Source of the DNA: SIG480 sp045614365
GTDB taxonomy: Bacteria > Bacillota > Clostridia > Oscillospirales > JAAYXM01
NCBI GenBank assembly: GCA_045614365.1
Contig: JAZLCV010000050.1
Span: 1-53,115 of the forward strand
Direction of reading: 5' to 3'
Length of the DNA: 53,115 bases
Shown: positions 25,076 to 34,183 of the stretch, one piece after another
Position numbering within the stretch: the first letter of the stretch is position 1
How the letters are laid out: every line of letters starts with the position of its first letter
The notes under the pieces: generated by a model
Told to the model about the DNA's origin: nothing
What the model saw: only the letters and a program-made list of their open reading frames with translations
Databases searched by the model: none
Program-made: the position numbers and the translations under genes

Positions 25076-27223
25076 TTAAACACCTTTCATAGTAAGGCCT
25101 ATTCTCTTTTTATCAACATCAACGGAAATAACCTTTACATTGACGATATCTCCGACTGAAAGTACCTCAGACGGATGCTTTATAAACTTATTGCTTATCT
25201 GCGAAATATGAACAAGGCCGTCCTGATGCACACCGATATCAACAAATGCACCGAAATCTATAACATTTCGGACAGTTCCGGTAAGCGTCATTCCCTCTTT
25301 CAAATCCTTGATATCGAGAATATCCTCGCGAAGAGCCGCCTCAGGAAGTTCACCGCGCGGGTCACGTCCCGGCTTTGCAAGTTCACGGATAATATCGTGA
25401 AGAGTAGGAACACCGATGCCAAGCTCTTCCGCAAGAGAGGAAAGATCTGCCCCCGCAGCTTTTTCGGTAAGCTTCTCTCCCTGCTCCGCTATGTCTTTTT
25501 CATCAATTCCGAAATGGGCAAGGAGTGCCTTTGCCGCTTTGTATGATTCAGGGTGAACGGCAGTGTTGTCAAGAACATTCTTACTTCCGGGAACACGCAA
25601 AAATCCCGCACACTGTTCAAAAGCTTTTGCGCCGAGCTTCGGCACTTTCTTAAGCTCCGCACGCGAAGTAAAGCTTCCATTCTCTTCGCGGTAAGCCACT
25701 ATATTCTTACACACAGCCGAGGTGAGACCGGAAATATGCCCGAGCAATGCCGCAGATGCCGTATTCAGGTCTGCGCCAACGCTGTTTACGCAATCCTCAA
25801 CAACGCCGTCAAGCGCACCCTCAAGCCGCTTTTGTGGCATATCGTGCTGATACTGACCTACGCCTATCGCCTTCGGCTCAATCTTTACAAGCTCAGCCAA
25901 TGGATCCTGCAGTCTTCTTGCAATTGATACGGCAGAACGAAGTGTCAGGTCAAACTCCGGCATTTCCTCTGCGGCAAGCTTTGATGCCGAATATACTGAT
26001 GCACCCGCCTCAGAAACCACCATATACGAAACCTTTTCGGGAATTGATTTCAAGACCTTCGAACAGAACATCTCCGTTTCCTTTGAAGCCGTACCGTTTC
26101 CTATTGCGACAATCTCAACTCCCCAGCGCGAAATTTTTTCTTTGAGAATTTCAGCAGAACGCGCTTCCTGACCTGCGCCGTGCGTGGGATAGATAACAGC
26201 AGTGTCAAGCACCTTGCCGGTTTTATCAACAACGGCAAGCTTGCATCCGGTACGGTAACCGGGATCAAGCCCGATAGCTGTTTTCCCCTTAACCGGCGGT
26301 GCAAGGAGAAGCTGGCGCAGATTCATACCGAAAAGCTTTATCGCATCCTCAGCCGCGGCATCTGTAAGCTCCGAGCGTATTTCACGCTCAATCGACGGAT
26401 AGATAAGGCGGGAATATGCATCCTCACATGCAGTGCGCACAACGCCCGCACATGCGCTTGTGCCCTGAACGTAGAGAGAACAAATGCTGGCAAGCGGTCT
26501 CTGTGGGTCAGTCTCAACAGACACCTTCAGAAAGCCTTCCTTTTCGCCGCGGTTAAGCGCAAGCACGCGGTGCCCCGCAAGTTTCTCCACCGGCTGACGG
26601 AATTCATAATATGTGGCGTATACGCTGTCCTCTCCCTCTTTTGCCGCCTCTGCAATAACAATTCCGTGGAATCGGACAAGATTTCTCACGCGCTTGCGAA
26701 CCTCAGCATCATCCGATACATTTTCCGCGATGATATCAGACGCACCGGCAAGTGCTGCATCCTCATCCTCAACGCCTTTTTCTGCATCTACATACTGCTT
26801 CGCCATCTCAAACGGGTCTGCGGATGTAGTCTGTGATGCCATAATTTCTTCTGCAAGCGGCTCAAGCCCCTTCTCACGTGCAACGGAAGCCCGCGTTTTT
26901 CTTTTCGGACGGAACGGACGGTAGATGTCATCAATTTCCGAGAGAGTTTCCGCCTTATCAAGTGCGGCAGATATCTCCTCGGTAAGATTTCCCTGCGCAT
27001 CAATAAGACCTCTTACCTCTTCACGTCGCGCGTCAAGGTTGCGAAGATATTCAAGCCTGTCCGCAATCTGACGTATAGTCTGATCATCCATCGTACCGTG
27101 CATTTCTTTGCGATAACGTGCAATAAAAGGGATGGTATTCCCCTCATCAAGCAATGAAATAATATTTTCAACATAATCCTCGCGGACAGAAAAAGCCTCT
27201 GCGATAATCTGAGCATATGACAT
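25076..27223 (-). CDS. tex: Tex-like S1 RNA-binding protein
   Basis: About 715 residues matching the Tex/YqgF-like accessory transcription factor family. The N-terminal helical part starts MSYAQIIAEAF. The YqgF-like domain has the GLDPGYRTGCKLAVVD signature, followed by helix-hairpin-helix repeats (VGADLNTASAALL). A C-terminal S1 domain (about 640-713) reads GTVRNVIDFGAFVDIG and DGLVHISQIS. Tex binds nucleic acid and influences transcription and stress responses. The ATG at 27223 has AGGAG 10 bases upstream. A TTG 24 bases earlier lies inside that ribosome site. It follows ftsZ by 80 bases without a strong terminator, so read-through from ftsZ is possible. Confidence 0.95.
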   Translation of the reverse strand: MSYAQIIAEAFSVREDYVENIISLLDEGNTIPFIARYRKEMHGTMDDQTIRQIADRLEYLRNLDARREEVRGLIDAQGNLTEEISAALDKAETLSEIDDIYRPFRPKRKTRASVAREKGLEPLAEEIMASQTTSADPFEMAKQYVDAEKGVEDEDAALAGASDIIAENVSDDAEVRKRVRNLVRFHGIVIAEAAKEGEDSVYATYYEFRQPVEKLAGHRVLALNRGEKEGFLKVSVETDPQRPLASICSLYVQGTSACAGVVRTACEDAYSRLIYPSIEREIRSELTDAAAEDAIKLFGMNLRQLLLAPPVKGKTAIGLDPGYRTGCKLAVVDKTGKVLDTAVIYPTHGAGQEARSAEILKEKISRWGVEIVAIGNGTASKETEMFCSKVLKSIPEKVSYMVVSEAGASVYSASKLAAEEMPEFDLTLRSAVSIARRLQDPLAELVKIEPKAIGVGQYQHDMPQKRLEGALDGVVEDCVNSVGADLNTASAALLGHISGLTSAVCKNIVAYREENGSFTSRAELKKVPKLGAKAFEQCAGFLRVPGSKNVLDNTAVHPESYKAAKALLAHFGIDEKDIAEQGEKLTEKAAGADLSSLAEELGIGVPTLHDIIRELAKPGRDPRGELPEAALREDILDIKDLKEGMTLTGTVRNVIDFGAFVDIGVHQDGLVHISQISNKFIKHPSEVLSVGDIVNVKVISVDVDKKRIGLTMKGV

Positions 27224-27303
27224 TTTCGTTTTTCTCCTTTGCAACAAAAGAAGGGCGCCCCGTCAGGTCATCAGCCTGATCAGAACAACCCTCCCTGTAT
27301 TTT

Positions 27304-28470
27304 TTAGCCTCTGTTTCTGAATATCTTCTCAATCATTTCAAACGGATCGTCTTCCTTTTCATCGGAAAGCGTGACCTGTTCAGGCTCAGTCTCCTTAACG
27401 TCTGTATCAAACTCGGCGTAAGAGCTTGTGAACTTCGAGAAAAGATTGCCGCTGTCCTCAACGCTCGGAGCCGGAGCTTCTTTCTTTTCTTCCTTTGCCG
27501 GAAGCGGAGTGGACTTACCCTCAAATCCTGTTGCGATAACCGTAACGCGGATTTCGTCCTCAAGAGACGGGTCAAACGCTGCACCGAAGATAATATTTGC
27601 ATCCTCGTGAGCTGCCTCTCTTACCATCTCAGCCGCGATTTCAACCTCATCAAGACCGATATCAAGAGAGCCTGTGATGTTGATGATAACACCGTGAGCG
27701 CCATTGATTGAGGTTTCAAGAAGCGGGCTCTGAATTGCGATGCGTGCAGCCTCTGCCGCTTTATCCTTACCCGATGCACGGCCAACACCCATATGAGCAT
27801 AGCCTGCATCCTTCATAATCTTCTTGACGTCGGCAAAGTCAAGGTTAACAAGACCGCCGCCGGAAATAAGCTCTGAAATGCTCTGTATTGCCTGACGAAG
27901 AACATCGTCTGCGATTTCAAATGCATTGAGGAAGGTTATCTTCTGCTCTGAAACACATTTTAGGCGCTCGTTCGGGATAACAACGAGAGAGTCAACCTTT
28001 GCACGAAGAGTTTCAATTCCCTCTTCCGCCTGAACCATACGGCGCTTACCTTCAAAGCCGAACGGCTTTGTAACAACACCGATGGTGAGGATCTCCATTT
28101 CCCTCGCAATTTCAGCAACGATAGGTGCCGCACCCGTTCCGGTGCCTCCGCCCATACCTGCTGTGATAAACACCATATCGGTGCCCTCAAGCATTTTCTT
28201 GATTGCTTCGCGGCTTTCCTCTGCCGCCTTCTTTCCGACTTCGGGATCGGAGCCTGCACCAAGTCCCTTTGTCAGCTTTTCACCAAGCTGAACTCTGTAT
28301 GTTGCGCAGGATTTCTGGAGTGCCTGGCGGTCTGTGTTCATAACAATGAACTCAACTCCGCGAACACCCGAATTGATCATCTGGTTAACGGCGTTACCCC
28401 CGCCGCCGCCTGCTCCTATAACTTTAATAGGTACAATAACATCTGTGCCGGTATCCAACTCGAAAGGCAT
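27304..28470 (-). CDS. ftsZ: Cell division protein FtsZ
   Basis: A 388-residue tubulin-like GTPase that forms the division ring. The GTP-binding features are clear: IGAGGGGGNAVNQM (18-31), the signature GGGTGTG at 107-113 and the T7 loop NLDFADVKKIM near 210. A variable acidic linker leads to the C-terminal peptide ending EMIEKIFRNRG, which would bind membrane anchors. The start is the ATG at 28470 behind a perfect AAGGAGG. A longer frame starts within the promoter leader. It has its own promoter (28515-28542) and follows ftsQ directly without an intervening ftsA. Confidence 0.98.
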   Translation of the reverse strand: MPFELDTGTDVIVPIKVIGAGGGGGNAVNQMINSGVRGVEFIVMNTDRQALQKSCATYRVQLGEKLTKGLGAGSDPEVGKKAAEESREAIKKMLEGTDMVFITAGMGGGTGTGAAPIVAEIAREMEILTIGVVTKPFGFEGKRRMVQAEEGIETLRAKVDSLVVIPNERLKCVSEQKITFLNAFEIADDVLRQAIQSISELISGGGLVNLDFADVKKIMKDAGYAHMGVGRASGKDKAAEAARIAIQSPLLETSINGAHGVIINITGSLDIGLDEVEIAAEMVREAAHEDANIIFGAAFDPSLEDEIRVTVIATGFEGKSTPLPAKEEKKEAPAPSVEDSGNLFSKFTSSYAEFDTDVKETEPEQVTLSDEKEDDPFEMIEKIFRNRG

Positions 28471-28514
28471 ATGTAAATCCTCCTTGAGATTATCTTTTGT
28501 CATTACTATAACAT

Positions 28515-28542
28515 ATTATATATTTTATATGTTTTTTGTCAA
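28515..28542 (-). promoter_or_regulatory. Promoter of ftsZ
   Basis: On the minus strand a perfect TTGACA (28542-28537) and a perfect TATAAT (28520-28515) are separated by 16 bases in an AT-rich gap of about 136 bases between ftsQ and ftsZ. The start would be near 28508, giving a leader of about 38 bases with AAGGAGG. This should make ftsZ transcription largely independent of the upstream cluster. Confidence 0.85.
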
Positions 28543-28606
28543 AAGGTCAATAGTAATTAATCAAAATATTATAATTTTTTTTATTTTTTTACCGTTTTTA
28601 AAATTC

Positions 28607-29518
28607 TTATTCTCCTGCAGCCTGTATTTCCGGCTCAGCCTCTTCGCTTTCCGTGCCGGCATCCTGCTCGGCTTCGCCTGTTTCTTCCGACGAATTTTCT
28701 TCTCCGGTAACACTTTCTGCGGAATCAGTTTCTTCAGCAACCGGTGTTTCTTTCTTCTCGGAAAGGTCTATTCCTGAATCCGGACGAAAACGTGCCTCTT
28801 TTACTGCGCTTACATTTATCGTCCCTTTATCAAAATCATTCAGCTGCCCGATTACCGCACGCAACATCTCAATCTTTTCCCCAAGCTCGGATGCATCTCC
28901 GAGAACAACAAGGAAACGGTCACTGTAAACAAGGTTTATATCATACAACTTATCAATATCTACACGTGAAACGCTCTCCGTCATTTCTGTATAACGAAGC
29001 GACGTAAGCACCTCACGCAGAACCGGAAGCTGATCTTCGTTCTTCAGAACAAGCGGTGATCCGGCAAACGGCGTCATAACCTCGCATCCCGATATTTTCG
29101 GAACCTTTACATCTGCATCGGGAGCAATGCGCTCGAGAATATGAGCATTGTTATCTATCAGCCAGCGATTGCCGTCAGAAACAACATATGCCGCCGCAAT
29201 GCGCTCGGTGATTTCAAACAAAAAGGTATCCGGAAGGCGTCTCCGTATTTTTATCTGCTCGATATACGGATACTCGGAAAGAATCTTCTCGGCAACCTCA
29301 AACTTATTTATGAGAAACATATTATCGCCCGTTTTTATACCCGAGCTTTCAATAATGTCCGCCTCCGGATAGCGAACACTTCCGTTCACCTGCACCTCGG
29401 CAACCTTGAGAAACACCGTCACTGATGCAACAATCGCCCCTATAACAATTAAAAACGTAAGCAACGACAGCACAAAACTGCCGTTTTTCTTTTTTCTTCT
29501 GCGCCGTCTTTTAGCCAT
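28607..29518 (-). CDS. ftsQ: Cell division protein FtsQ/DivIB
   Basis: About 303 residues. An arginine/lysine-rich start (MAKRRRRRKKK) precedes one helix (15-37) and a POTRA-like domain (about 39-108, VQVNGSVRYPEADIIESSG), then the FtsQ beta domain. It bridges early and late divisome proteins on the outer membrane face. The last 50 residues form an acidic, disordered tail rich in Glu, Ala, Ser and Thr. The ATG at 29518 is preferred (AAGGGG 8 bases upstream) over a start 27 bases earlier. It is the last gene of the mraZ-led run. Confidence 0.92.
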   Translation of the reverse strand: MAKRRRRRKKKNGSFVLSLLTFLIVIGAIVASVTVFLKVAEVQVNGSVRYPEADIIESSGIKTGDNMFLINKFEVAEKILSEYPYIEQIKIRRRLPDTFLFEITERIAAAYVVSDGNRWLIDNNAHILERIAPDADVKVPKISGCEVMTPFAGSPLVLKNEDQLPVLREVLTSLRYTEMTESVSRVDIDKLYDINLVYSDRFLVVLGDASELGEKIEMLRAVIGQLNDFDKGTINVSAVKEARFRPDSGIDLSEKKETPVAEETDSAESVTGEENSSEETGEAEQDAGTESEEAEPEIQAAGE

Positions 29519-29549
29519 TTTCCGTTCCCCTTTTCTTTTGTGCATTTTC

Positions 29550-30800
29550 TTATCTTCGCTTTATATCCGCACCAATATAAGACATACTTTCTTCTATCTT
29601 TTCATATCCGCGGTCAATATGATGGATTTCGCTGATTTCACTCTGCCCCTCAGCCGCCATGGCAGCAATGACAAGTGCCGCACCTCCGCGCAGATCCGTA
29701 GCTTCAACAGAACAACCGCAAAGCTTCGGAACACCATATACAAGAGCGACCTTGCCCTCTGTCTTTATATCCGCACCGAGACGGCAAAGTCCGCCTATAT
29801 GCCGGTAACGTCCGTCAAAAATAGTTTCCACAAACATACTGGTTCCCATACATTTTGTTGCAAGCGCCATAAGCGGCGGCTGTGCATCCGTAGGAAATCC
29901 CGGGTATGGCATTGTTCTGACGCATCTGAAAGCAGAAAGCCTTCCCGAGCGGCTTATATCCACAAAATCCCGTCCTACGGTGACATCGCATCCGACAGCA
30001 TCAAGAACTGATGTAACGGTAGAAACATGCTCCGGCACAACGTTTTCCACGTGCACGCGCCCTCCGCACAATGCTGCAGCGCACATAAACGTTGCCGCGC
30101 AGATTCTGTCCGGTATCACGCTGTGTGACACACTGCCGAGCTTTTTCTTACCGTTTATCACAACTGTAGAGCTTCCCGCTCCGGAAACATCGGCACCCAT
30201 TTTTACAAGAAAATTTTGCAGGTCTTCAATCTCAGGCTCACGCGCAGCATTAAAAATACGCGTTCTTCCCTCACACGCAGTGGCGGCAAGCATTGTATTC
30301 TCCGTTGCACCTACACTCGGAAACGAAAGAACAATATCCCTACCGCGCATTCTACGTGCCTCACAGCTTATCGCACCGCCGTTTTCACGGATATGTGCAC
30401 CAAGCGCTTTCAGTGCAGAAATATGCAGATCAATAGGACGCGCACCAAGCTCGCAACCGCCCGGAGTAAACAGTGAAACTCTTCCGAGTCTTGCAAGCAT
30501 TGCGCCCATAAATATCACGGATGACCGCATTTCCCGCATAAGCTCATCCGGTATTGCGTGATTTTGCGCATCTGCCGAATCAACAACGACGGTATTCCCT
30601 TCAAATGTCACCTTGCAACCGATGCATTTTAAAATTTCAATAGCCGCATCAACATCACGCAATCTCGGGCAGTTATGTATTTCGCTTATACCCGAATTGA
30701 GAATCGTTGCGGCAAGAACGGGAAGAACACTGTTTTTTGAACCGTGGACGGATACTTTTCCGTCAAGCATTCTTCCTCCGTTTACAATCAATGTGCTCAT
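29550..30800 (-). CDS. murA: UDP-N-acetylglucosamine 1-carboxyvinyltransferase MurA
   Basis: A 416-residue enzyme that adds enolpyruvate to UDP-GlcNAc, the first committed step of peptidoglycan synthesis. Lys22-Asn23 (SKNSVLPVL) and the catalytic Cys116 in PGGCELGARP are present, so it should be fosfomycin-sensitive by family rule. The start at 30800 has GGGAGGGTG upstream. An in-frame start 21 bases earlier overlaps that site. The gene sits between murG and ftsQ, where Bacillus has murB. Clostridia often carry two MurA paralogues, so this may not be the only one. Confidence 0.96.
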   Translation of the reverse strand: MSTLIVNGGRMLDGKVSVHGSKNSVLPVLAATILNSGISEIHNCPRLRDVDAAIEILKCIGCKVTFEGNTVVVDSADAQNHAIPDELMREMRSSVIFMGAMLARLGRVSLFTPGGCELGARPIDLHISALKALGAHIRENGGAISCEARRMRGRDIVLSFPSVGATENTMLAATACEGRTRIFNAAREPEIEDLQNFLVKMGADVSGAGSSTVVINGKKKLGSVSHSVIPDRICAATFMCAAALCGGRVHVENVVPEHVSTVTSVLDAVGCDVTVGRDFVDISRSGRLSAFRCVRTMPYPGFPTDAQPPLMALATKCMGTSMFVETIFDGRYRHIGGLCRLGADIKTEGKVALVYGVPKLCGCSVEATDLRGGAALVIAAMAAEGQSEISEIHHIDRGYEKIEESMSYIGADIKRR

Positions 30801-30893
30801 AACAAGAAAGCACCCTCCCACTTGTTTTCAACGTCGGCCGAACATTGTTTTCACAGTATTCTATGCTACGCTGTGCAAATGGGTTACTTTTTG

Positions 30894-32015
30894 TTATTTT
30901 GCCATAATACTCATCATTTCATCATAAATGCGCTCTGTCCCGTCAAGTATGGCATTTTTTATGAGTTTTTCAGACATTCCCGTCCGTTTTTTCTCATCAT
31001 CCAAAAGCCTTTTGGCAGTATCATACAGCAAGCGCGGAGTTGCATTTTTCTCCTCAATCACGATCGCACCGCCTAAATTCCTAAGCTCTGATGCATTCTT
31101 AAACTGATGGTTATCGGTTACATTCGGAGACGGAACAATTATCGCCGGGACACCGCGTGCACTTATTTCCGCAAGAGTTCCCGCGCCACCGCGGCACATA
31201 ACTACATCTGCCGCCGCAAGCACGCGCGGCATATCATCAATGTATTCACGCAGAGTTATGAAGCTCTGCTTTCCAAGGTCAACGCCCTTTTCTTTCACAG
31301 CATCGGGCATCCACTCATAACCGAATTTCCCTGTTGCGTGAATATGGAAAAACTGACCGGGATTTTCATTTTCAAGGCGGATCACTTCCGCAATCGCCTT
31401 ATTCATCTCTCGCGCACCGAGAGATCCCCAGAAGCTTACAAGAAGAGGCTTTGTAACCCCAAGCTCCCGCCGCGCCGTTTCTCTGTCATACATAAGAATA
31501 TCCCCTCGCAAGGGATTTCCAACAACCGTGCAGGATGCTTTTTCCGGAAGTTTTTTTAGGCTTGCCTCAAAATTGAGAAGCACACGCGTAACACGCTTTG
31601 CAAGCCTGCGCGTTGCAAGCCCCGGAAATGCATTCGATTCGTGCAGCACCGTCGGTATTCCAAGGCGCGCGGCTACCGAAAGCACGGGATAACATGCATA
31701 TCCGCCCGTACCGAGAACTATATCGGGGCAGAATTCCTCTATAAGCTTTCTTGCGGCGCATTCAGCTGCAAAAACATGCTTTACGGCATCTATATTGGCA
31801 ACAATTCCCGACAGTCCCTTTTTACGGGATATCGGTCTTGATTCTATCGTTTTTATATCAAAACCAGCCGCCGGTACAAGGCGTCCCTCCATACCTCCGT
31901 GTGCACCGACGAAAAGAATTTCTGCACCTTTTTTCTTTTCCTTTACAAGCTTTGCAACGGCAAGCGCAGGGTTAATGTGCCCACCCGTTCCTCCGCACGC
32001 AAACATAAAGCGCAT
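30894..32015 (-). CDS. murG: UDP-GlcNAc:lipid I N-acetylglucosaminyltransferase MurG
   Basis: A 373-residue GT-B enzyme (GT28) that converts lipid I to lipid II at the inner membrane face. The N-terminal signature is CGGTGGHINPALA (7-19), and the C-domain has CRGGAGTLAEI near 260 followed by DNHQFKNA. ATG with AGGAGG 8 bases upstream. It follows ftsW closely and precedes murA by 93 bases. That gap holds no clear promoter. Confidence 0.97.
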   Translation of the reverse strand: MRFMFACGGTGGHINPALAVAKLVKEKKKGAEILFVGAHGGMEGRLVPAAGFDIKTIESRPISRKKGLSGIVANIDAVKHVFAAECAARKLIEEFCPDIVLGTGGYACYPVLSVAARLGIPTVLHESNAFPGLATRRLAKRVTRVLLNFEASLKKLPEKASCTVVGNPLRGDILMYDRETARRELGVTKPLLVSFWGSLGAREMNKAIAEVIRLENENPGQFFHIHATGKFGYEWMPDAVKEKGVDLGKQSFITLREYIDDMPRVLAAADVVMCRGGAGTLAEISARGVPAIIVPSPNVTDNHQFKNASELRNLGGAIVIEEKNATPRLLYDTAKRLLDDEKKRTGMSEKLIKNAILDGTERIYDEMMSIMAK

Positions 32016-32027
32016 AACTCAAACCTC

Positions 32028-33170
32028 CTATCCGGCCTTCTTTGCCGGAATATACCTTGAAACAGAAAGAACAACGCCCATCTCCGCAAGCAAGATCAGA
32101 AGTGCCGTACCTCCGTACGAGAAGAACGGAAGTGCCGCACCCGTAACGGGAAGAACACCTGTTACAACACCGATGTTCAGAACCGTCTGAAGTGCAACCA
32201 TAGTTGTCACTCCTCCGGCAAGAAGAGATCCGAACTTATCACGTGCATGAAGCGCAATCCAGTAGCCGCGGATTATAAGAAGTGCAAAAAGCGTAAGAAT
32301 CAGTATCGCGCCGATGAAACCAAGTTCTTCACAAACTATTGCAAAAATAAAGTCGTTATGAGCCTCGGGAAGATACAAATATTTCTGACGGCTGTTACCA
32401 AATCCAAGACCAAGCGCACCGCCTGAACCTATTGCATAAAGCGACTGGATAATCTGGTATCCGTCACCGCGCGGGTCAAGAAACGGATTAAGCCACGTTT
32501 CAACGCGCTTTCGCGCATAGTCAAGAAAGCTTATGGCAGCAGCCCCCGCAACTCCGGCTGTTGCTATCGCGCCGGCAAACCATCCCCAATGCGTTCCGCC
32601 CATAAACATAAGTGCAGCACCTACACCTACGATAAGCACGGCACCGGAGAGGTGCGGCTCCAAGAACATAAGTCCCGCAAGCACCGCAAGAATTGCGACA
32701 TACGGGAGCACACCGTAGCGGAAGGTGTGCATTTTCTCAGGATTTACGGAAATCATACTGGAAAAAAGGAAAATTACCGCGACCTTTGCAATTTCCGACG
32801 GCTGAAACTGTATAAATCCAAGGCTTATCCAGCGCTTTTCTCCGAAGTTTCCCTTTCCTATAAAAAGGACAAGAACGAGAAGCATCACCGCCACAAGCAT
32901 AAGGAGCGGTGAAAGCACACGGAATCTGCGATAATCCATAAAGCTGACAATAAACATTATTGCAATTCCTGCCGCGGCAAAAACCGCCTGTCGTGTAAAA
33001 TAATATGTAGAAGAAAGGCCTTCATAGTACGCTGTGGCATAGCTTGCCGAAAACAGCATAAGAAGACCTATTCCCATAAGCACAATTACAAGAATAAGAA
33101 AAGGATAATCCATCGTTCCCCGCACAGCACGGGTCTTACCGCTTTGTGACACACTCGTTTTTCTTGCCAT
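32028..33170 (-). CDS. ftsW: FtsW/SpoVE-family lipid II polymerase (SEDS)
   Basis: About 380 residues and ten membrane helices of the SEDS family (RodA/FtsW/SpoVE), glycosyltransferases that polymerise lipid II together with a class B PBP. Landmarks: DYPFLILVIVLMGIGLLM at the start, FQPSEIAKVAVIF, and SYGGTALL near the C-terminus. The ATG at 33170 has GGGGGG 9 bases upstream; a GTG 6 bases earlier is less likely. It lies beside mraY and murG and in the same cluster as the PASTA-containing PBP, its probable partner. FtsW versus the sporulation form SpoVE cannot be separated by sequence alone. Confidence 0.93.
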   Translation of the reverse strand: MARKTSVSQSGKTRAVRGTMDYPFLILVIVLMGIGLLMLFSASYATAYYEGLSSTYYFTRQAVFAAAGIAIMFIVSFMDYRRFRVLSPLLMLVAVMLLVLVLFIGKGNFGEKRWISLGFIQFQPSEIAKVAVIFLFSSMISVNPEKMHTFRYGVLPYVAILAVLAGLMFLEPHLSGAVLIVGVGAALMFMGGTHWGWFAGAIATAGVAGAAAISFLDYARKRVETWLNPFLDPRGDGYQIIQSLYAIGSGGALGLGFGNSRQKYLYLPEAHNDFIFAIVCEELGFIGAILILTLFALLIIRGYWIALHARDKFGSLLAGGVTTMVALQTVLNIGVVTGVLPVTGAALPFFSYGGTALLILLAEMGVVLSVSRYIPAKKAG

Positions 33171-33188
33171 AAACACCGTCCCCCCGGC

Positions 33189-34178
33189 TTAAAATAATTT
33201 TCCCATAATACCTGCAAATCCTGCAAGTGCACCTATTGCCGAAACTGTCATAAAAACAGCACAAATTTTCTTTTCGTTCCATCCGCTCATTTCAAAATGA
33301 TGATGTATGGGTGACATTTTGAACAGACGTTTTCCGTGAGTAAGCTTGAAATAAGAAACCTGAAGGATAACAGAAAGCGCTTCTGCAATATAAATAATAC
33401 CCATAAGCAGCAGAACAAGCGGCATATCGTACGCGAATGCCATTCCGCACACCGCGCCGCCAAGAAACAGCGAGCCTGTATCTCCCATAAAAACCTTTGC
33501 AGGGTTAAAATTGTAAATAAGGAATGCCGCAAGCGCACCAAAAAGTGCGGAAGCAAAGATGCCGACCGTTGAATACATCATATATGCACCGATTATTGCA
33601 TAAACCAAAGCAACCGGCATCGTAACGCTTGTCGCAAGCCCATCAACACCATCAGTGAGATTAACTGCATTTACCGTCCCCACAATAGCAAGAAGCATTA
33701 TTATAAGATACGGAATCCACGGAACACTTACCGTAATATCAAAAAACGGAATATAAAAAGCAGGGGTAAGATCCCCGAGAACTCTCAGCAGAGAAAGAAA
33801 CACTGCCGCAGATGTAAGCTGAAGAAGAAGCTTCTGCATCGCGGTAAGCCCCTGGTTTTTCTTTTTCATTATCTTTGCATAATCATCCACAAAGCCGATA
33901 AAGCCAAACACAGCCGCAAACAAAAATACAATAATATGGCGCAGGTCCCCCTGCATCATATGCGGAACACCGACAAGAACTGCCGCTGATCCACTTCCGA
34001 TAATGAACATTATCCCGCCCATCGTCGGAGTTCCCTGCTTGCCCATATGCCATTTCGGTCCTATTTCGAGAATTTTCTGTCCGAACTTCAGCTTGCGGAG
34101 ATACGGAATAAGCACCTTTCCGAAAAGATATGTAATCACAAACCCAAGACCTGCCGCCGCAAGATATTCCGTTATCAT
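33189..34178 (-). CDS. mraY: Phospho-MurNAc-pentapeptide transferase MraY
   Basis: A 329-residue, ten-helix membrane enzyme that transfers phospho-MurNAc-pentapeptide to undecaprenyl phosphate to make lipid I. Catalytic aspartates are in FVDDYAKIMKKKNQGLT and NLTDGVDGLA. The family motifs FMGDTGSLFLGG and PIHHHFE are intact. ATG with GGGAG 8 bases upstream. It directly follows murF. In most clusters murD comes next, but here ftsW does. Confidence 0.97.
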   Translation of the reverse strand: MITEYLAAAGLGFVITYLFGKVLIPYLRKLKFGQKILEIGPKWHMGKQGTPTMGGIMFIIGSGSAAVLVGVPHMMQGDLRHIIVFLFAAVFGFIGFVDDYAKIMKKKNQGLTAMQKLLLQLTSAAVFLSLLRVLGDLTPAFYIPFFDITVSVPWIPYLIIMLLAIVGTVNAVNLTDGVDGLATSVTMPVALVYAIIGAYMMYSTVGIFASALFGALAAFLIYNFNPAKVFMGDTGSLFLGGAVCGMAFAYDMPLVLLLMGIIYIAEALSVILQVSYFKLTHGKRLFKMSPIHHHFEMSGWNEKKICAVFMTVSAIGALAGFAGIMGKLF

Positions 34179-34183
34179 TTTTT

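Noticed and set aside
27224..27303. Terminator between ftsZ and tex
   Set aside because: Only a 5-bp stem (TCAGG with CCTGA) and a GGGCGCCC palindrome are visible, with no T-run; too weak to call.
29980..30561. 193-residue plus-strand reading frame over murA
   Set aside because: Antisense to the clear MurA frame and without any recognisable domain or start signal.
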